Shown here piece by piece: positions 1-11,346 of a stretch of DNA of 64,000 nucleotides (positions within the stretch are counted from its first letter, which is position 1; the number at the start of each line of letters is the position of its first letter). Source of the DNA: Fagopyrum homotropicum (taxonomy: Eukaryota; Streptophyta; Magnoliopsida; Caryophyllales; Polygonaceae). The DNA is taken from the NCBI GenBank assembly GCA_033239125.1, contig BSWB01000002.1, positions 157,528,409-157,592,408 on the forward strand. The letters run 5' to 3'. The translations under genes and the position numbers were made by a program. The notes beneath the pieces were generated by a model. The model saw only the letters and a list, made by a program, of their open reading frames with translations, was not told the DNA's origin and ran no database searches.

Positions 1-512
1 TTTCCGGGTCGCCACTTGTCTCCACCATATTCACCTACTGAAATAGCCTCCCAAAAGTCACTAGCGCTGACACCTCTAGCAAATGTGCCTGCATCTGAAT
101 AGGAGAAGCCAAACAAGTCTCCAAAAGTGTCAATGGACATAGTGTGGTTTTGGCTCATAAGGCGGAAGGTGACTATCCTTTCCCTAGGATCATGCTCAAA
201 TGTACTAAGGAATTCTAGGGTAATCTCGGTATAAGCATCCTCCCTAATCGTAGCAAACTGGGTCAGTCCAGCCCTGTCAAGCATCATGTCAACATCCTCT
301 CGAACAAACAATGAATCTAAATCATCTAGCACTATGTAGCGAGGAGGGGTGAATGGGCGATCTACGATACGTTCATAACGTTTCTTGTGCTTGGATAGGG
401 GAGGGGGAAGCTTAGGGATGTTTTGAGATGGTGGTGGAGGTGGGGGAGGGGCTTTGGAAGAAGATCCCTTCTTCTTCCCCGTGTTTCTAGTTACTCTCTT
501 GACAAGATCCAT
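1..512 (-). CDS. Athila ORF-1-like protein, C-terminus outside window
   Basis: An uninterrupted minus-strand frame runs from an ATG at 512-510 to the left edge (170 codons). It starts MDLVKR, followed by a Lys-rich and Pro-rich stretch, then a folded-looking region with DRAGL (about residue 93), FEHDPRERIVTFRLM and FGDLFGF. The same protein, with frameshifts, lies in the same place in A2 (14384-15913), where MDLIRR supports this start. The family resembles the ATHILA ORF-1 proteins of plant retrotransposons, whose function is unknown. It sits downstream of integrase, where env-like genes are found, but I see no signal peptide or membrane segment in this part. A copy of the A1 dyad motif (544-560) lies 32 bases upstream of the ATG. 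Family assignment is by remembered similarity only. Confidence 0.7.
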   Translation of the reverse strand, partial: MDLVKRVTRNTGKKKGSSSKAPPPPPPPSQNIPKLPPPLSKHKKRYERIVDRPFTPPRYIVLDDLDSLFVREDVDMMLDRAGLTQFATIREDAYTEITLEFLSTFEHDPRERIVTFRLMSQNHTMSIDTFGDLFGFSYSDAGTFARGVSASDFWEAISVGEYGGDKWRPG

Positions 513-518
513 TCTGAG

Positions 519-1227
519 TCAAAAAATCGGCCTGTTCTTGACAAAAATCGGACGATTTATCTGGGTTGGGTCGATTTTTCTCTCGATTTCAACGATTCTC
601 TCAATTCTGTAAAGTTCTGTTCAAGCAATCACCACATACAGTCTCCTATAATGATTCCTAAGAAGATCCCTCAATCAATTCCAGCAAACAAACACTTCCT
701 AAGCAAACTTCAATTTGAATTAGAAACTTAGGTTTTTGGAAAGAAAAACCTGAATTCCTTGTGGAGGAGTCGATTGTCGTGCTTGTTGTTGCTAGATCCT
801 TGTTCCTTGTTGAAAATGCTTCAGTTTGGAGCCAAGAATCACTCAAAATGACGAAGGAATGAGGATTGTAGGTTGAGGGCGATTTTCGGCGTTCTTGAGA
901 AGGGGGAAATCGAGAGTTGTAAGTTGTGGAATGAGGAAGATCGAGTGTTGAGTCTTTATATAGAGTCGAGGAATTGTGAAGAAAATCGGACGATTTATAG
1001 GGTCGATTTAATCGTCGGGGCGATTTTTTTTCCTGTTGTCAAAAATCGCCTTGCTCTGCTTCTGAATCGGACGATTTATTTTAGGTAACTCGATTTTTTC
1101 TGAACACATAGGAAATCGAACGATTTAATTGGGCAGGTCGATCTCCAGGTCGATTTTTCTTCCTGTTGTCAAAAATCGCCTTGCTCTGCTCTTGAATCGG
1201 ACGATTTACTTAGTGTATCTCGATTTC
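519..1227. repeat. Dyad motif array (ATCGGACGAT type) in the A1 pol/ORF-1 spacer
   Basis: The 1-kb spacer between integrase and the ORF-1-like gene holds repeated copies of AAATCGGACGATTTAT at 544-560, 982-998, 1064-1080, 1112-1128 (variant with CGAACG) and 1193-1209. Extra TCGATTTTT half-sites lie between them. A longer unit containing the motif is directly repeated with a period of about 130 bp (1019-1080 and 1149-1209). Each motif is an imperfect palindrome, AAATCG-GA-CGATTT. The same motif is found in the A1 LTR and inside its polyprotein frame. The remainder of 1228-1493 shows nothing else I recognise. Confidence 0.85.
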
Positions 1228-1493
1228 CTTCCTTATTCTTCATGGATCTTGAAGATTTAACTGATTTGTGCTCCCTTTTTCCATGGATCTCTCGAGTTGA
1301 ACCTAATTTCCTGCGATTAATGACACGACAAACCAAGAGTGCATCGAGGAACAAATAAAAACGAAAACAAAGAAGCAAAACAATTAATCTACTCTAACTA
1401 AGTGATAAAAGGGTGAAAAACTATACTATCATGGGTTGCCTCCCAAGAAGCGCTTAATTTATCGTCTTTAGCTAGACGGTGTATGGTATGTGT

Positions 1494-3365
1494 TCAATGG
1501 AGGAGGATAGAAGCTATCTCCTCGACCGGAGCTTCCGGTGTGTATTTCTTCAACCGTTGGCCATTGACCTTGAAACTTCCGCTTTGTTCACCCCATACTT
1601 CAACTGCACCATGGGGGAAAACTCGTTTAATTAAATAAGGTCCTGTCCAACGGGATTTGAGCTTACCTGGAAATAGACGCAGCCTTGAGTTGAATAGGAG
1701 GACTTGGTCTCCCTCCTTCAAGTCTTTTGGAATGATGTGCTTATCATGCCAACGCTTTGTCCGTTCCTTGTATATCTTTGCGTTCTCATACGCATTTAGC
1801 CGGATCTCCTCTAGCTCATTGATGTCTAAGAGCCGCTTCTCTCCGGCTTCTTTCATGTCAAAATTGAGCCACTTGATGGCCCAATAGGCTTTGTGCTCTA
1901 GCTCTAGAGGAAGATGACAGGATTTACCATAGACAAGGTTATAGGGAGTAGTACCTATTGGTGTCTTGAAGGCCGTCCTGTATGCCCATAGTGCATCGTC
2001 AAGCTTCATTGACCAATCTTTTCTTGTTTTAGAGACGGTTTTCTCTAAAATCCCCTTGATCTCTCTATTGGATATTTCGACTTGTCCGCTGGTTTGCGGA
2101 TGGTAAGGTGTAGCTATCTTATGGGTCACCCCATACTTAGCCAATAGAGTCTCAAATCAACGGGCCGTGAAATGCGTTCCTCCGTCACTAATGATGGTTC
2201 GGGGAGTTCCGAACCTTGGGAAGATTGTTCTATTGAGGAACTTCACCACTACCATTGCAACATTAGTAGGAGAAGCGGTTGCCTCTACCCATCTTGAGAC
2301 ATAGTCTACGGCAAGAAGTATATATTGGTTACCGCATGAAGATGGGAAAGGTCCCATAAAATCGATGCCCCATACGTCAAAGATCTCTACTTCTTGTATG
2401 TTGTTGAGAGGTATCTCATTCCTCCTGGATATATTACCTGTCCTTTGACAAGAATCACAAGAAACAACAAACTTTTGCACATCTTTGAAAAGTGTAGGCC
2501 AATAGAAGCCGGAACGAAGTACCTTAGCACAAGTCTTGTGGGAACTAGCATGCCCGCCACATGGTAGAGAATGGCAATGGCGGATGACACTATCTATCTC
2601 ATCTTCGGGGATGCATCTCCTGTAAATGCCATCGGGACCTCTTTTGAATAGAAGAGGTTCGTTCCAATAGAATTGCCGGACGTCACTAAAGAATTTCTTC
2701 TTTTGAGCGTATGAAAGTCCGGGTGGGATCTCCTGACAAACAAGGTAATTCACAATGTCAGCGAACCATGGATCATTACCTTTTGAGATGTGTTGAAGAC
2801 ACTCTTCAATCTCGTGTAGCTGCTCGTCAGGGAACGAGTCGTCTATAGGAAGCTCGTCCGTCTCGCCGGTGGGTTGTGGGAGACGACTAAGATGATCGGC
2901 AACTGAGTTTTCCGATCCTTTCTTATCTCTAATCTCTAAATCGAACTCTTGTAAGAGTAGGATCCATCTTAGAAGCCTTGGCTTCGCATCCTTCTTCGTG
3001 AAGAGGTATCGGATTGCAGAATGGTCCGTATAGACTGTCACCTTCGCACCTACAAGATAGGAACGAAATTTCTCAAAAGCGTATACTACGGCTAAAAGTT
3101 CCTTTTCCGTAGTTGCATAAATATATTGAGCCTCATCTAGCGTTTTGCTAGCGTAGTAGATGGCATGAGTGCGACCATCTTTCTTCTGTCCAAGAACTGC
3201 TCCTATGGTAACGTCGCTTGCGTCGCACATGACCTCGAATGGAAGATTCCAATCGGGTGGTTGAATAATTGGTGCTGAAATCAAAGCTTCTTTGATCCTG
3301 CAAAAAGCATCTAGACAATCCTTCGAAAATTCGAAAGTTGCGTCCTTCATCAAAAGATTAGTCAA
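1494..3365 (-). pseudogene. A1 pol C-terminal part: RNase H and integrase
   Basis: This part continues the polyprotein downstream of RT. Minus-strand 3365-2157 encodes an RT-RNase H segment (ending GSENSVADHLSRLP) and then integrase: an HHCC zinc finger (RHCH...SCDSCQRTGN), a catalytic core with DVWGIDFMGPF and the second Asp in IISDGGTHF. A single in-frame TGA follows HFTAR at 2159-2157. The same frame then resumes to 1494 with AKYGVTHKIATPYHPQTSGQVE, the third catalytic acidic residue, and a C-terminal domain (TGPYLIKRVF). The TGA replaces an Arg-like position (ARRF in A2), as expected from deamination of a methylated CGA. Upstream it is separated from RT by a frameshift near 3435 and a TGA at 3490-3488. 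Confidence 0.9.
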
Positions 3366-3487
3366 GGGTTTTGAAATCTTAGAAAAATCTTTTATGAATC
3401 TCCTATAGAAGCCTGTATGTCCTAAGAAACTTTTAATTCCTTTTACCGAAGAAGGGGAGGTAACTTCTCAATGGTTTCTATTTTCGC

Positions 3488-6400
3488 TCAATCAACTTCT
3501 ATTCCCCTTTGTGATACTAGATGACCTAACACAATCCCTTCGGTTACCATGAAATGACACTTTTCCCAGTTTAAGACTAAGTTAGTGTCCTCACATCGCT
3601 TATAAACTAGTGAAAGGTTATAGAGACAGTTATCAAAAGAAGAACCATATACCGAAAAATCATCCATGAAGACTTCCATGATATTCTCTACATATTCGGA
3701 GAAGATTGCCATCATACACCTTTGGAAGGTGGCTGGAGCGTTGCATAAGCCGAATGGCATTCTTCTATAAGCAAACGTACCCCATGGGCACGTAAAAGTC
3801 ATCTTCTCTTGATCATCCGGATGAATTGGAATCTGAAAGAAACCGCTATATCCATCTAGATAACAAAAGTAAGAATGTTGGGCTAACCTTTCCAACATTT
3901 GATCGATAAAAGGAAGGGGGAAGTGGTCCTTCCTTGTAGCCACGTTCAGTTTGCGGTAGTCAATACACATTCGCCACCCCGTAACTGTCTGTGTTGGGAT
4001 AAGTTCGTTGTTCTTGTTGGCAACAACGGTAATGCCTCCTTTCTTGGGTACTACTTGTACTGGACTCACCCATTTGCTATCAGAAATAGGGAAGATGATG
4101 CCTGCATCAAGTAGCTTAAGGATTTCTTTCTTCACGACCTCTTTCATTGCCGGGTTTAACCGTCTTTGAGGTTGGCGTGAAGGTTTGTAATCCTCTTCCA
4201 TTAAAATTTTGTGCATACATAGAGAAGGCTTTATTCCTACTAAATCATCAATGGTGTAACCTAATGCTCTCCTATGTTGCTTCAAAAGATGCATAAGTTT
4301 CTCTAATTCAGTTTCATTCAAATTCGCATTGACAATGACCGGATATGTGGAATTAGTGCCAAGAAATGCGTACCTTAAATGCGTGGGAAGTGGCTTCAAT
4401 TCTAACGATGGGGGTACCTTGATTGATGATGAATCTTGGCCTTCGAATGTTGTAGGAGAGGCCTCTAGAGATGGGGGTACGACATCATTAGATTCGAGTG
4501 TGGCTGCGGACACGTTTGGAGAATCCAGAAAATTTCCCTCTGGATCGACCTCTCCTGAAATAAATCGGTCGATTTGAGGTACGATTTTTCTTTCTGTCGA
4601 AAAAGATCGGGATGCCTCTTCATAAATCGGACGATTTAGTTTAGTCGGGTCGATTTTTGTTTCTGTTGTAAAAAATCGGATTGCCTTTTCATGAATCGGT
4701 CGATTTATTTTAGGCAGGTCGATTTTCTTCACAGTTTCTGGAGTCCACTCTAGTTCTTCAATTCTTGCTCCTAGTTCTTCCTCCACATCATTTAATGCTT
4801 TCACATCCTCATTGCAGTCATGTTCCACTCCTTCCTCCATGATGCTCATGCTAAGAACCTTTTGAAGAGGGTCTTTCATCAAGATCGAACTTACTACCTC
4901 TCTAGACTCTTCTTCATCAATAATTTCAAAAGCATCGTCTTTCAAGGCTGGCTCCTTGATTAAGGAAGAGAGTGTGAATTCTATCTTTTCTTCACCAATA
5001 TGGAAGGATAGCTGGCCGTTCTTGCAATCTACCATGCATCCGGATGTGGCAAGGAATGGTCTCCCAAGGATGATGGGAACCGGATAATCTGCAGGTATGT
5101 CAAGAACGACAAAATCTATTGGGATGTAAAACTTACCAAGCTTTACCGGAATGTCTTCTAATATTCCCACCGGCTTAGTGGTGGAACGATCAGCCATGTA
5201 GAGTGTGATCTTCACCGGTCTAGGCTCTCCTAGACCAACTGCCTTGCATAGAGCTAGAGGTATGATACTCACACTCGCTCCAAGATCACAAAGTGCATCA
5301 TAGGTAGCTTCTCCCAAAGTGATGGGTATGTAAAAAGATCCTGGATCACGGAGCTTGGGTGGCATGTTCTCCGTCATAGTCTTGATGAGTTCGGATGACT
5401 CCATACTCATCTTGACTTCTCCTATATCTTCCAATTTCCTCTTGTTAGAGAGGATCTCCTTGAGGAATTTCCCGTAAGCTGGCATACCTAAAATTGCATC
5501 CATAAAAGGTATGTTAATATGTAGCTTACTCATAAGTTCAACAAACTTACCAAAATGTTTATCTAGGCGTGCACGCGCTCTAGATTGAGGAAAAGGTAGA
5601 GGTGGTTTGTAAGCGGAAGGAGGAACATAGACTTCTTCCTTCTCTTTTGCCTCTCCTTCTTTTGCGGTGGTATCAACTACTTTAGGTTGAGGATCGGTAG
5701 TCGTTTTGCCGCTCATAGTAGTTATTGCCATAACCCTTCCCTTTGGGTTATCTTCCGTCTTCCCGGGAAGTTTCCCTTGATCTCTTGGAACTTCTCCGGC
5801 TTTGTTGAATACTTGGTTTTCTAAAGCTTTGTGAGCTTTGTCAACCGAAGTTATGTAACTCTCCAATCCTTGTAGCTTGCCTAGGATCGTCTCTAGCATG
5901 GGATCAGGTTTGTTTGATCCGCTTGATTGTCCCTGGCTTGTTGAAGGAGTAGAAGAAGATGGAGGTGTTAGAGCCTTTTCAGCATGAGAATAAGGATTAC
6001 CTGGATTTTGCTGATTTGACCTCCAATTGTTGTTATTGGAGTTTCTATTGTTGTTGTTGTTCCAATTGGAATTCCGGTTGCTATTGTTGTTGTTGTTCCA
6101 ATTGGAATTCCAGTTATCATTCCTTTGATTGTTGTCCCACCCCATGTAGTTGACTTCTTGCTCCTTAGTCTTTTGAAGACTCGTTTTGAGCACTTCCCTC
6201 AATTCTTTGATGTCATCTTTGAGGGAGAATATTTGTGTTTGAGCGGCTTGATTCAACTTGGCTCCCGAATCGCCTTGGTTCCGGCTATTTGAGTCCACCT
6301 TCCGGTGGGAATACTTTTCAATCACTTGGGCTTGCTTCTCAATGAAGTCCCAAGCATCATCCTCTCTCATGTCCATGAATGTGCCACAAGAGAGAGATTG

Positions 6401-7384
6401 AAGGTTGAATTGTGTTTCCACATCCAATCCTTTGTAGTAGATCTCCAATAGTTCCAGCTTGGAAATGCTATGGTGTGGGCAATCCAACAATAGATCTTGA
6501 AACCTTTCCCAAGATTGAAACAAGCTTTCATTAGGTTTCATAGAAAAAGCATTTATTTTACCTCTCAATTCCGCCGTTTTGGATGGCGGAAAGAATTTGG
6601 TGAGGAATTCCGAAGACAATTCCTCCCATGTAGCTAACTTCGCAGCTGGAAGTGTTTGGTACCAAGCTAGAGCCTTGTCCTTCAAAGAAAAGAAGAACGG
6701 TTTGATCTTGTAGTTGCTTGTAGTAGCCTTCTTCGGCTTCATAGTCTCCATGAGAATCTCAAAGTTCTGCAAGTGTTGGTGTGGAGATTCAGTACTTGCT
6801 CCGCCATATTGACTTTGGCGAACCATGGTGATGACTTGTGGTGAGAAGCTAAACTCTTGGATGTCTTCAGCTCCGAAATCCACACCTAAACGGCGTGGTT
6901 GCTGAATTGGATCCATCCGTTGCCCCAAAGTTCGGGGTCTATCATCGTTATTAACAGCTCTCACGTTCCTAGTTGGGAGGCGAGGAACAACCCTTGGTGT
7001 TGGGGTGTTTCGAATAGGACGAAGTGATGGATCAATCTCCTCAAGTTCCGGCATGTCCGGATCTATCTCTTCATCATCGGATGAGTCATTTCGAATGGAT
7101 TTAGTTGGTGTCTTGACTTTCTTCTTCTTCTTGGATTCGTTCAACTCCAACTTCATGTCCAACATCATAGCTCTTAGTTCATCAATCTGAAATTGATGAC
7201 TTATTTCAGCTTCTTTTCGTGCTTTCTCACTCAACTGGAGTTGGCGTTGAGCTTCGTTCAATTCAGCCTGGTAGTTTCTCTCATCGTTTTCAGCCATTTT
7301 CTTCTCCTTCAACTTTCTTCTCAAAGTTCTCTCCAATTCGGGATCGAAAGGAACTAGATCTTTAGTGGATCTAGTCTTTCGCAT
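3488..7384 (-). pseudogene. A1 gag-protease-reverse transcriptase polyprotein
   Basis: A long open frame starts at 7414; I prefer the Met at 7384 (MRKTRSTKDLV). It encodes a charged coiled-coil N-terminus, a gag capsid-like domain (about residues 230-340 from 7414; FFSLKDKALAWYQTLP), and an Asn-rich stretch (about 428-471) where other gags carry a zinc knuckle; no CCHC is visible. Next come an aspartic protease (CDLGASVSIIPL near 705; PADYPVPIILGRPFL), a linker of tandem 22-residue units (about 891-951), and RT (GWRMCIDYRKL, PFGLCNAPATFQR, catalytic FMDD near 1250). It stops early at a TGA after IEVD (3490-3488). A2 has Lys there, and the downstream RT and RNase H sequence continues, so this is a mutation, not the natural end. 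The uninterrupted 1.3 kb-codon frame suggests fairly recent activity. Confidence 0.92.
4559..4741 (-). repeat. In-frame dyad motif array between A1 protease and RT
   Basis: Three copies of the A1 motif (4562-4575 AAATCGGTCGATTT, 4624-4638, 4693-4707) lie in about 66-bp units with TCGATTTTT half-sites. Because 66 is a multiple of three, the array is translated as roughly three 22-residue repeats: units beginning KIDLPKINRPIHE, KIDPTKLNRPIYE and KIVPQIDRFISGE. The same non-coding unit is found at 519-1227, so one repeat serves in both coding and non-coding parts of the element. Confidence 0.85.
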
Positions 7385-7488
7385 ATACCTAAAGAACCTG
7401 CAAAGATCACTCAAGTAGACAAATCAAATCACAAGAGCAAGAGCTCTCAAGCTAGACAACCGAAAACCGAATTTGGTCTAGACCAAAT

Positions 7489-7505
7489 CCCCGGCAACGG
7501 CGCCA
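7489..7505 (-). other. Primer binding site for tRNA-Asp (A1)
   Basis: The plus strand reads CCCCGGCAACGGCGCCA, the 3' end of plant tRNA-Asp(GUC) with its CCA. The minus strand is therefore complementary to that tRNA, as expected for minus-strand DNA priming next to the 5' LTR. Six bases separate it from the LTR edge at 7512. This is a primer site, not a tRNA gene: no cloverleaf surrounds it. Confidence 0.9.
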
Positions 7506-7511
7506 AAAACT

Positions 7512-9122
7512 TGTTCGCTCAAAAAGTGTGTGCGTCAAAGTCTTAATATTTATATCTAGAACTCAAAAGCAAAGCGAACCCGCAGTGTACGGATCGGCTG
7601 TAGTGAGGTAAGAATTCCAGAGTCGAACTCAGGGATTTGGTGAGAATAAATTCAAAGTCAATTATCTAGCGAAAGTGTAAAAGCTTTTGTGATTGATAAA
7701 GAGGGAAATGATTCCAAGGATTCAAGTATCCGATTTCGGCTTTCAATTCAAGACACTTCTATAGATGTAGGACATAGTTTATATTGCCAAGATTAAATGT
7801 TCAAAGGTAGGATTCGTACGATGAAGTTCCGAAACCCATATGACTAATCTAAAGATTCTCTCTATAAGGGTTGTTGAGGCTGCAATATAGAAAGATCTAA
7901 AGACAAGAATTATGTTCAAACTAACTATCTAAAACTCCAGGATATGACTCTCCAAAGTAAAGATTAGAAAGCACAATTAAAATCTTAATAAAGGGTGTTG
8001 AGTCTCTTTATTACCCAAATCTTGAAATCTTAATCTATTAAATGTAGAAACAGGTTTGAAGTGCCTTCATACATTCAATTAGAGGGTGGAAAGGTTAATC
8101 AAGGCTCGGATTTAGGCAAGGATTAGTTTTGATTAAAGATTGGTTCAATTAAAGTTCGTCAAAAGAATAAGTCGATTTTTCCCAAGAACAACCCGATTTT
8201 CCTGTTTATCGCAAAACTAAAATCTAAACTCTCAGGGTCCTAATGTTTGAATGAGTTCAGTCTATCATCATCTAAGCCTTAATCATCAACTATTCTCCCC
8301 AGAATCACAAAGGTTTTAGCCAACCATTTTCAAAAACGAATCAAATTAATTATGAAGAGAAAGATCGCAAAGAAACCGAATCTTGAATAAAGAATTCCAA
8401 TAAGCTTCAAATTTGTAAACGATTGTCAAAACAACTCAATGTATCTCCTAAACAACTCAGATTCGTGCTCAAAAACAACAAGTATTTCAATGAACAAAGA
8501 AATCTCACAACTAGAATCAAGATTAGCTTCCCGGCAAAGAGTCCTTCAATCTCCTTCCAAGAATCTTCAATTCCTCTCAAACGTGTAAAGATTTCCCGCT
8601 GCGGCCTCCTCGTTTTCGTTCGTAGGGTTCTCTTCTATAGTTTCTTGCAGATGGGCCGTTTGGCAAAACTCTCCTCTGGCCCAAAATAATTAGGCTTTGT
8701 GTCGTCTTTTTATTTGGCCGAAAAACACAATAGATCGACCCAGGCGATTTATGCACAAAATCGTTCGAATTCTGGAGAGGAAAATCGTCCGATTTATATG
8801 TAAATTGGCACGATTTTCTTCAACAGAAAGTGCTCTTCTCTTGGCTCGTATTCTATGCTTCTCCTTTGCAATTCCTTAGCTCTTTATGAACCCTTTAAGA
8901 CTCCTTTAGCTTCCTTAACATCCTTAGATGCTCCTTGCTCCGCTTTTGCTTCCAATTCCACTCCAATTACCTATAATTCATCAAAAACTCGTGTAGACCT
9001 CTATTTCCGACAAATGATTGAATAGAACATAAAAGTCATACAAAATCTCTCTAAATGCAAGGTAAACTGAGACAATCTTCTGTAATATGCATGAATATGA
9101 TGATACATAATTCATGTCGTCA
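7512..9122 (-). repeat. 5' LTR of A1
   Basis: The borders are the standard TG (plus-strand left edge TGTTCGCTC, 7512) and CA (TCATGTCGTCA, ending 9122). They were fixed by alignment with the A2 LTR (11347-13022) and A3 LTR (21321-23079). Shared blocks include CCCGCAGTGTACGGATCGG (7579-7597) and ACTCTCAGGGTCCTAATG (8228-8245). A1-specific motif sequence lies at 8168-8213 and 8731-8815, including AAAATCGTCCGATTTAT at 8781-8797. The small frames in this LTR look like chance. The partner LTR is outside the window, so no age can be estimated. Confidence 0.88.
8731..8815. repeat. A1-type dyad motif cassette in LTR U3
   Basis: It contains a clear ATCG-TC-CGAT palindrome (8781-8797), the reverse complement of the motif in the A1 spacer and coding array, and decayed copies such as AAAATCGTTCGAATT (8757-8771). 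It occupies the same LTR position as the differently spelled cassettes at 12538-12727 (A2) and 22687-22776 (A3). Confidence 0.7.
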
Positions 9123-10205
9123 CCTCTCATCAATAAGGTTACTAAAAGAATTCAATCATGGAGTGCCAAGCTTCTATCATATGCCGGAAGAACCCAATAG
9201 ATTTCATCTATCCTTGTGGCCATGAACTACCACTGGTGTACTATCTTTCAAATACCCTCCTCCATCCAAACCAATATTCAATCTCTCCTTCGCTCCTTTT
9301 GATGGTCCATCAAGGAGAGTAGTAGGCGAGCCCTTGTGGCTTGGAATACTGTTTGCACCCCAAGGATCATGGTGGACTTGGATTACTTGACCTCAGCGCC
9401 AAGAACAAAGCTTGCCTTGCCCGGCTCATCTACGATCTTGACAAAAATGATGACACGCTATGGAGCTCCTGGTGTTAGGCACAACATCCTCAAACGCCAT
9501 ACTATCTGGAGTCACCATGCCGGTTGCAATTACAGTCACTCTTGAAATTGCATCATCAACCTCAGAGATGAAGTACCCTCCTCTCCCCATGTAGCCGACG
9601 AATTAGCTCCATCACTAACCATGATGGCTCTTTCTCCTCCAAGAAGGCTTCCACCCTCTTCCGATCAACAACCCTCCCCCCCTGCTGCTTCCATGTGCAA
9701 GCTCAATGTGAGCAACTACAATATACCCAAGTGCAGATTCATTGCTTGGATGGCCAACCTGAAGAAGATTCCCACCCTTTCCAAGTTACTCCAGTGGAAT
9801 ATCATCTTCTCTGATACCTGTAGACTTTGCAATTCCAGTCATGAAGATGACGAGTACCTTTGGACCCACTGTTCCTATACCTCCCTCACTCTCGACATTA
9901 TTTTCAAGTGGAAGAAAGCACCTTACCCTGCTCCTTACCTCCACAACCTTTGGGACTGGCTTGGCTCTAACCACACCCCTAGGAAGAAGCTCCTTGATTG
10001 CACCCGTATTGCCTCTATCACTACCCATATCTACTACTCTTGAAAGGTCAGGAACAATCTAATTTACAACAACACTTTTACAAGAACTATTAATTGTGCT
10101 GATGAAGCAATCCGTGCTACTAAGCTTCATCTCGCACATCACTGGAAAGACAAATCTACTGACTCGCTTGCCACGGCTCATATGATAGGAATTCACCTAA
10201 GATAG
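9123..10205 (+). pseudogene. LINE ORF2 C-terminus with zf-RVT domain
   Basis: The translation gives INKVTKRIQSWSAKLLSYAGR, the conserved end of plant L1 reverse transcriptases, then ALVAWNTVC, and after frameshifts a zf-RVT zinc-binding region at 9621-10043 (PKCRFIAWMANLKKIPTLSKL and CRLCNSSHEDDEYLWTHC). The final stop is TAG at 10203-10205. In-frame TAG and TGA codons (near 9190 and 9302), loss of reading frame around 9310-9420 and a further stop near 10040 show that it is dead. Confidence 0.8.
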
Positions 10206-10310
10206 AATCTTTGTACTCTCTTTTCGAGCATGAGTTTTGTTATCCCCTCTATGTACATCCCTTTTTTTTTTCTGTAATACAAGTAAACATTCAAAAAATA
10301 AAAGAAGAAG
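9123..10310 (+). mobile_element. 3' part of a LINE (L1-type) interrupted by A1
   Basis: Directly right of the A1 LTR the sequence reads as the C-terminal part of a plant LINE reverse transcriptase. It ends in an A-rich tail (about 10290-10310) after a 3' UTR with a T tract. The coding match begins exactly at the A1 border, so the upstream part of the LINE probably lies left of A1, beyond the window. Confidence 0.8.
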
Positions 10311-10377
10311 CCTAGACTACCTTTTCAAAAGCATCAGCCTCAAAAAGCCCTAGACTTACTGACAAGACCTTTTTCTA

Positions 10378-11346
10378 TGGTCGTTTTTATCTTATCAAAA
10401 TATAATCCCGACTTAGCACTAAAACAAGTATATTGGTTAAGTAAGGGTCGAACCCAAGAGAGTTTTGTTATTCTTATTAAATTAAATTATTGATTATAGA
10501 TTCAAGTAACAAAGGGGGGGGGGTTGAGTGAATTTATACACACAAAACTTATGAAAGCAAGTAACACAACGAGTAAGACAATAATGGGTGAATCTACACT
10601 AGGTTGATTCTTAGCATGCGATTACTACTTTGGTGAGTTCCTTTTTACAAGTTTTCAAGTAATTTCCCGTCTCGATCATATATATGTGTTGAGTCAACCG
10701 GCATCAACACAACTTAACAGGTTAGTGTTCCGTAAACCTACAAGAACAATTAACAAGTTAGCTTTCAAATAAAGACTAAGGGATATAAAGAAAAGATTAA
10801 AATCGTTAAACTTATCTTTATATTTGTGTTCCTTTCCTTTAAGCAACTACATCCCGTTATTACTTAAAGTTTACTACTAGATTAAAGACCCGAATCCGGA
10901 ATCTATTAATCCTAGTTCTTTGCATGCACTAGATTAAAGACCCGAACCCGGAATCTATTACTGAATGGAGACTTATATTAGAAAGAACTTACAACCAAAG
11001 TAACAATGCAGCTTCAAACCAACCCAATATAGCAAGGAAGTTAGCAACTCATTACAAAGGTAGCAAGATAATTATAATGGAAAAAGTGGATTCTAATTGG
11101 ATGATTCTAACAATCAACCCTAGGTCTATTTATACTACAAATGGCACTAAATAGGAGTAAATTACCAGCCCAAATCAGCGACCTTTAATGTCATAAAGGT
11201 GGTGTAAACAGCCGGAGTAAAGCCTCTGTCGCTAAACCACAGGGGCGGCCTTCAGATCCGCAGGGGCGGTACAGGTGAATACGTTTGATCTTCTTCGTAG
11301 CCGCAGGGGCGGCCTAGCACTTCCGTAGGGGCGGATATTTAATGAT
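10378..11346 (-). repeat. Partial LTR A4, truncated at the A2 insertion point
   Basis: The left edge is TGGTCGTTTT (10378). The segment carries the phrase GTAAGGGTCGAACCCAAGAG (about 10441-10460), positioned like the start-region block of the A1-A3 LTRs, so I read it as a related LTR in the same orientation. It holds a direct repeat of ACTAGATTAAAGACCCGAA (copies near 10872 and 10928) and a G tract near 10510. It ends abruptly at 11346, where the A2 LTR begins. Its right portion carries four CCGC-N4-GCGG type motifs (11237-11333). No primer site is visible at its left edge, so it is a 3' LTR or solo LTR. Confidence 0.55.
11237..11333. repeat. CCGC-AGGG-GCGG motif array in LTR A4
   Basis: The copies are CCACAGGGGCGG (11237-11248), CCGCAGGGGCGG (11258-11269 and 11301-11312) and CCGTAGGGGCGG (11322-11333). 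The same motif is found in the Tekay-like T1 LTR at 35725-36362, a different lineage. Confidence 0.75.

Larger units (their letters stand above)
1..9122 (-). mobile_element. Athila-like Ty3/gypsy LTR retrotransposon A1, 3' end outside window
   Basis: Read on the minus strand, the order is 5' LTR (9122-7512), tRNA-Asp primer site, gag-PR-RT-RNaseH-INT, spacer, then an Athila ORF-1-like gene that leaves the window at position 1. The 3' LTR is therefore outside. The protease DLGAS motif, the FMDD reverse transcriptase and an extra gene downstream of pol are typical of Athila-lineage elements. The polyprotein has two in-frame TGA codons and one frameshift, so this copy is not autonomous. The right LTR border lies inside LINE sequence, so A1 inserted into an older LINE. 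Confidence 0.9.

Noticed and set aside
7489..7505. tRNA-Asp gene
   Set aside because: Only the 3' acceptor and T-arm end matches, at the place of a primer binding site; no full tRNA fold.
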